From positions 23,250,001-23,314,000 of the forward strand of contig OZ316895.1 of the NCBI GenBank assembly GCA_973895155.1: DNA of 64,000 bases, given 5' to 3'. Below, piece by piece: positions 60,019-64,000 of the stretch. Each line of letters opens with the position of its first letter. Position 1 is the first letter of the stretch. Origin of the DNA: Marsupella aquatica (lineage: Eukaryota; Marchantiophyta). The notes beneath the pieces were generated by a model. The model ran no database searches and was not told the origin of the DNA. It saw only the letters and a program-made list of their open reading frames with translations. Both the position numbers and the translations under genes were made by a program.

Positions 60019-60417
60019 ATAGAGGTTTACAGGTTAAGGGTTTTTATCGTATCAGACATTTACTCTTAAGTATAGGGTTACAATTGTAACCAAAGTTAGG
60101 GCTAACTGTAGATAGGGCTAACCGTAGTTGCAGAATTGCTTCTAGGTCAGTTGCGTTGCACCCTATATCCCAAACGGTGTTGCTTGGATAGGAGGAACTC
60201 AGGCTCAATCATTGTTACGGAGCCAATGAGGTGAGAGATAGGGAGCACTTGTATTACGAAGACTCACTATGGCCGATGGGCCTAGAATGCAGTAAAGTTC
60301 TTGTGTGTTCTTGTGGGCGTAGCCTCAACTAAGGTGAATCACGTATCTCTTTATGTTCACTACTTGTGCGTTGGACGATCATGGGCTCACCATTGTTAAT
60401 GTTGTCCTTGCTCAACA
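60019..60417 (+). mobile_element. Old LTR fragment related to the solo LTR and the copia LTRs
   Basis: Read on the minus strand it aligns with the solo LTR at 26480: tgttgagca start, gagcccatg, gagatacgtg.ttcacc, ggctacgyccac.ggaacacacaag, ctttactgca, tctaggcc and ggctccgtaacaatg. The element strand is therefore plus. The left end (about 60019) is placed by similarity to the sense start of the intact copia LTR (tgtagaggtt). No target duplication is visible, so it is an eroded copy. Confidence 0.75.
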
Positions 60418-61349
60418 TATCCAAACTATATGCTATCCAAAAACAAATCTTCTCAACAATTGCCAACAACTGCTCTTAAATAACACAAAATGAGCAGTTT
60501 ACGCTGTTGACTACGCACTAAGAAATCCAAACAAAGAAGTCTATTGAACAATTCCAACAACTCCCCTTGACAAGTAATGAGTGGGTTACAGCTTATGATG
60601 AAAGAGGACTATCCAAAGGAACGAGTCTACTGCACAATCACAACTGCTCTTGACCACTATGCTGAAGTGGCCAGGTGTCGCTTGTGACCAACAAGCTTCA
60701 AGCTTAATCCAGGGTCAAACAATTCTGCCATACTTTCAGCTCTGGTGTGGCAAATGTCCTGCATGCAACATAGGTTCTGCTCCAAACTATCTCAGATGGG
60801 TTAAGTGTGTTATGAATTTGTAGTACTTAGTGTAGGTAATCCATATGAAAAAATGCCCAAAAAGTCTGGGGTTTTCTTCGCCTGCAGATCCAGTTGTGCT
60901 GCTTGCTTTTAGGTTGTTCCCCTAAGTGAAAAAAAGAAAAGAAAACTTAACTGCTCTAACTTGACAAAGAATGAGACTTGGGTTCCAGCTTACTCCCGAG
61001 CTTACTATGAACTAAGGAGGACTTTACTATGATGTGGGGGGGGCACTTGGGAGCTTTTCCACCAAAGCAAGCTGGACGGCCATTGCACACACTAAATATA
61101 GTGTCCGAGCCGAGGCTAAAGTGCATTTTTCAAATCCTTTTATTGCCCCCAAGGTCTTGTAAAGCCAAGTGCAACCAGTGGTGTTAGAGTAATGTACTAA
61201 AAGACAGATTGAGGACCCACTCCCACTGAATGTCACGCAGTCTTTGGCTAAAGTTTTTCTAGATGAGAAGAAAAGATATTTCCTTCTATAAGTCACAGGA
61301 ATTGAATAAAATGCTGGAGGTGCAGGCGGTCGCTGCCGGTAGCCGGTCG

Positions 61350-61490
61350 GTGCAGGGTTAGCTGTGCGTAGAATACAGTTAAATACATCAAAAGCGCCAT
61401 TGGTAACATCTAGCAGACCATGTCCTGGTCGAAGACAAGTGAGAGTATGGCGAGAGAGGGTGCAGGTTCGAATCTCGCCTGCACCATTTT
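61350..61490 (+). other. tRNA-like / SINE-like sequence with a B-box
   Basis: ggttcgaatctcgcc (61465-61479) resembles a Pol III B-box / T-loop. It lies inside a perfect 8-bp stem, ggtgcagg (61459-61466) and cctgcacc (61478-61485), and a T-rich stretch follows. Another ggtgcagg with ttagctgtgcg after it sits about 110 bp upstream (~61350), where an acceptor strand could be. The arms do not fold into a normal tRNA cloverleaf by eye, so a tRNA-derived relic is the most I can say. Confidence 0.25.
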
Positions 61491-61496
61491 CCTTTT

Positions 61497-61645
61497 TAAC
61501 ACAGATCCCCCCAAAAGTGGGGTCCAAAGGTCGCTAGTGACATTAGTATTTTTTTTATTCCACCCCAGAGTTAACACACATCCTCCCCAAAAAGTGGGGT
61601 TCACTAGCACCTAGTGACACTTAGAATTTTTTCATTCAAGGAGAG
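61497..61645. repeat. ~75-bp tandem duplication
   Basis: ttaacacagatcccccc, then aaaagtggggtcc and ctagtgacattag, is followed by ttaacacacatcctcccc, then aaaaagtggggttc and ctagtgacacttag. Confidence 0.8.
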
Positions 61646-62127
61646 GAACTGGCAGTAGCAATTTCCCGTCAATGTTTACTCAACTGCAAGACAACATTAA
61701 TTGCAAAACATGTGACTTGTAGAAGTGAATCTGATGAAGGAGTTGTGGGTCCCTTTTTAATGCAAATGACTTAAAATAGAAATGGACCAAGAGTCCATAA
61801 GAAGGGACCTCCAAGACCAAGAGAGGTGGTCTAAAATCTAGGACAAAAGAGTGCTCCACATAAGCAAAAATTGGGCCCCACTACATTCCATGTAAGATTG
61901 GTAACAGGTTTGGTTGAAAGTGCCCCCAAGGTTTTGTAAAGTGAACAGCAACACTTTCTCCCAAATTGAATAGTCTTTAGCTTAGTATTATAAACTAAAT
62001 CCTAATAAAATAATAATAATGTACTCCAGGGTCACTTCTACTGCTCTGACTTGACAAAAATGAGTGGTTTACAGATTACTATCTACTAAAGACTGTGAAT
62101 GAAGACTTTCATTGCCATCGTCATCAA

Positions 62128-62215
62128 CAAAATACTTGATGGGGCCTCTCTAGGTAAATATATTCTTGACAAGCCCCTCACTTTTCAAATATACTTAATG
62201 GGGCCCATTGTCCCT
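62128..62215. mobile_element. Possible truncated MITE of the 50-kb family
   Basis: aaaatacttgatggggcctc at the left and tacttaatggggcccatt at the right resemble the conserved end of the 50074-50242 element, but only in part. Confidence 0.3.
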
Positions 62216-62682
62216 GCAACCCTTTCTCATGACCCGTGTGATTATTTTTTTCATTTTTTAATTGTAACATAGTTGCACAATTATCTAAGTCAGTCCACCA
62301 AATGTACTCTCTATAAGTAATTTTGAGTGTACTCTTGCTTAGAAAATAAATATATAAGATATGTACAAAGTATTTAGCCAGTATTTAGCATTTGTCACTC
62401 CCATATTTATTTTTCTTCATATTTTGAATACTTCTGCAAGGTAACTAGTACACTTGTCTCTCCCATATTTTTTTTCTTCATGTTTTGAAATACTTCTGGG
62501 TAAGTAGGTTTACTCTCTTTAGTTATCCTCTCTCAAATTTTTGGAAGTATTCATACCTGAGTGAAAATATTCTCCAAAGAATAATTAGTCTTACCTAAAA
62601 CTTTCTTAAAGGTGAACATAATAGTCACTGAAAATTGATCGTCGTCATTTGTGGTTGGTTAATAGCAATTCTTTGTAAACTA

Positions 62683-62845
62683 GTGGAGCAGACTAATAAG
62701 GAGTTTGGATCTGAGCGAAAAACCAGTTTCCATGTGTCGTCCTCCTCTTACCAGTTCTGTAAAGTGGAGCAGACTAATAAGGAGTTTGGATCTGACTGAA
62801 AAACCAGTTTCCATGTGTCGTCCTCGTCATGCCCATGATCTCCTC
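62683..62845. repeat. 81-bp tandem duplication
   Basis: gtggagcagactaataagga, gtttggatctgagcgaaaaa, ccagtttccatgtgtcgtcc occurs at 62683 and again at 62764, almost identical. The period of 27 codons keeps frame in the 61-residue plus-strand frame 62705-62890, but this frame has no other support as a gene. Confidence 0.88.
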
Positions 62846-62849
62846 AACT

Positions 62850-64000
62850 GGTTGACAAATGGACAAGTTCTAGATCGAACTGGGAATTAAGTTGCCTTCC
62901 TGATCGAACCGAGAATTTAGTTGGGGAATGTGCAGACTTCAAACTAAGTCGACAATAACGACAGAGACCACCCAAATTGACGCATACTTTTTCAGTGAGG
63001 TGGAATTCTGCTAATTTTCGCCACTTCAAAGACGGCTGTTCCCAGTGAAGAAACCTGAGAGGGCGAAGTCTACACTCCAAGCCAATGAATGGAGTGATAA
63101 GCCACAACTTCGTACTCGTGAACCGTAACTTCCAAGCTTGGAGACGTGCAGTCCCAGCTGTTGCGGCATCTGCTACAGTTGGCAGTCAGAGCAGTGGAAC
63201 TCAAGGCATCCATCCATGACTTATTGCGACTATATATAGAGCGGATCGATGCAGATGCATTGATTCACGAAGAGGAGTAAACAGTCAGCCCTCGAAAGTC
63301 GTAAACCGGAATGATAATTATACAGGGTTTGTTTCAGAACTGAAAGATTCACCATTACAGACTAGCTACACTAGATCAGTAGATCTTGTAGAGATCAAGT
63401 CGACCGATATTCTAGGGAAACCGAGGCTTGATGCATGTGTTAGGCTTTCTCGAATTCTCGTAGTCTTTCCCTGTTTTTCTCCATTTATTGGGTCCTTTTG
63501 GTTTGGGATCATGTCTCCCTGTTTGCCTTTCCGGTCGTTTGGCATTGTTATATAGTTAAGCCAGCAGCAGCACCTCGAACAGCACTCGAAAAGGGGCAGT
63601 TGGAAACGGGGTGTGTTTACTCCAGAAGCAACTTGGCTGGCCGTGCCCAGTTTAAAAAAGAACATGGAGTCCTGGCTCTTGACCGGCCCTGACTTTTGCT
63701 TCAATCTCGCGGGTCTACTCGGGGAAGTGCTATGGGAGCCAGAAGTTCGGGAGGCAAATTGAAGCTAGGAATAATAATTGGGGAACGCTCACAGAATCGC
63801 GATGATACAATCATGTCGACCAATGTGAGCTCACGGACGATGCAAGCAACAGTTCCTTGGCTTGAAGGCTGGGAACTTTTATTTCCTATCATCCGACGGC
63901 CAATGGTATGACAGAGAGAGCTAATGGGATCATTGGTAAGATCCTCGATAAGACCTCAGAATCGCTGAGAAATTGGCCGAATTATTGGCACACTCATTAT
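62850..64000. other. Right-edge region, possible promoter, no recognised gene
   Basis: A TATA-like tatatatag lies at 63231-63239 in gactatatatagagcgg, followed by ordinary sequence. Short frames occur on both strands (63366-63704 minus, 63696-63911 plus), and none resembles a known family. A gene could begin near here and lie off the right edge. Confidence 0.3.

Larger units (their letters stand above)
59970..62100. repeat. Degenerate ~60-bp repeat, about six copies
   Basis: The consensus is roughly agtctactgaacaatcacaa, caactgctcttgacaaa, gaatgagtggtttacagctta. Copies lie near 59974-60040, 60450-60510, 60533-60600, 60615-60660, 60950-61010 and 62035-62090, all in the same orientation. Between the last two, a second shared segment (tgcccccaaggtyttgtaaa) recurs near 61146 and 61920, so part of the spread is due to a larger duplication. 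Confidence 0.7.

Noticed and set aside
61027-61527. 166-residue minus-strand frame
   Set aside because: Overlaps the tRNA-like hairpin and shows no domain; likely chance.

Overview
The window is nuclear DNA of a land plant. Four conserved plant protein genes are split by many short GT-AG introns and sit in long non-coding stretches packed with plant-type transposable elements and minisatellites. The proteins fit a plant and I suspect a non-seed plant such as a bryophyte, but the species cannot be read from sequence alone. I see no prokaryotic, organellar, rRNA or CRISPR signal.

Layout. 30-4373 (minus): the first seven exons of an OSCA/CSC1-type calcium-permeable channel gene that runs off the left edge. 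5-9.8 kb: intergenic, with a 125-bp satellite showing a two-monomer higher order (6.04-6.91 kb) and smaller tandem repeats. 9.8-13.2 kb: unrecognised open reading frames (10.55-11.29 and 12.25-13.04 kb), a 52-bp minisatellite and a 55-bp templated-looking duplication. 13.2-16.95 kb: repeats ending in two stacked 3' ends of a LINE. 17885-21974 (plus): a complete 12-exon ATP-dependent PEP carboxykinase gene. 22-27.4 kb: LINE-like tails, a possible LTR-element remnant, a ~105-bp minisatellite and a solo LTR with perfect 5-bp target duplications. 28755-31088 (plus): a complete 8-exon ALIS/CDC50 gene, the beta subunit of P4-ATPase flippases. 31-34.7 kb: repeats. 34697-40654: a full-length Ty1/copia retrotransposon on the minus strand with 324-bp LTRs, TSDs, PBS and PPT but a broken polyprotein. 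40.7-52.3 kb: repeat-rich, including a Mutator-type MITE with 10-bp TSDs. 52331-56375 (plus): a complete 5-exon GH28 polygalacturonase-like gene. 56.4-64 kb: intergenic, with an old LTR copy, a degenerate ~60-bp dispersed repeat, a tRNA-like hairpin and an 81-bp tandem duplication.

The four genes do not form a pathway. They are independent housekeeping or cell-surface functions: osmosensing calcium entry, gluconeogenesis, lipid flipping and pectin remodelling. I did not find a convincing new multi-gene system. The most distinctive material is repeat biology: the alternating satellite, the 55-bp duplication inside a minisatellite, the copia leader hairpin, and two distant GC-rich loci sharing the same two short motifs. 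The unrecognised 12.25-13.04 kb ORF with a zinc-finger-like motif is the best candidate for an undescribed gene. Exon borders were placed by eye from reading frame, GT-AG sites and family knowledge.
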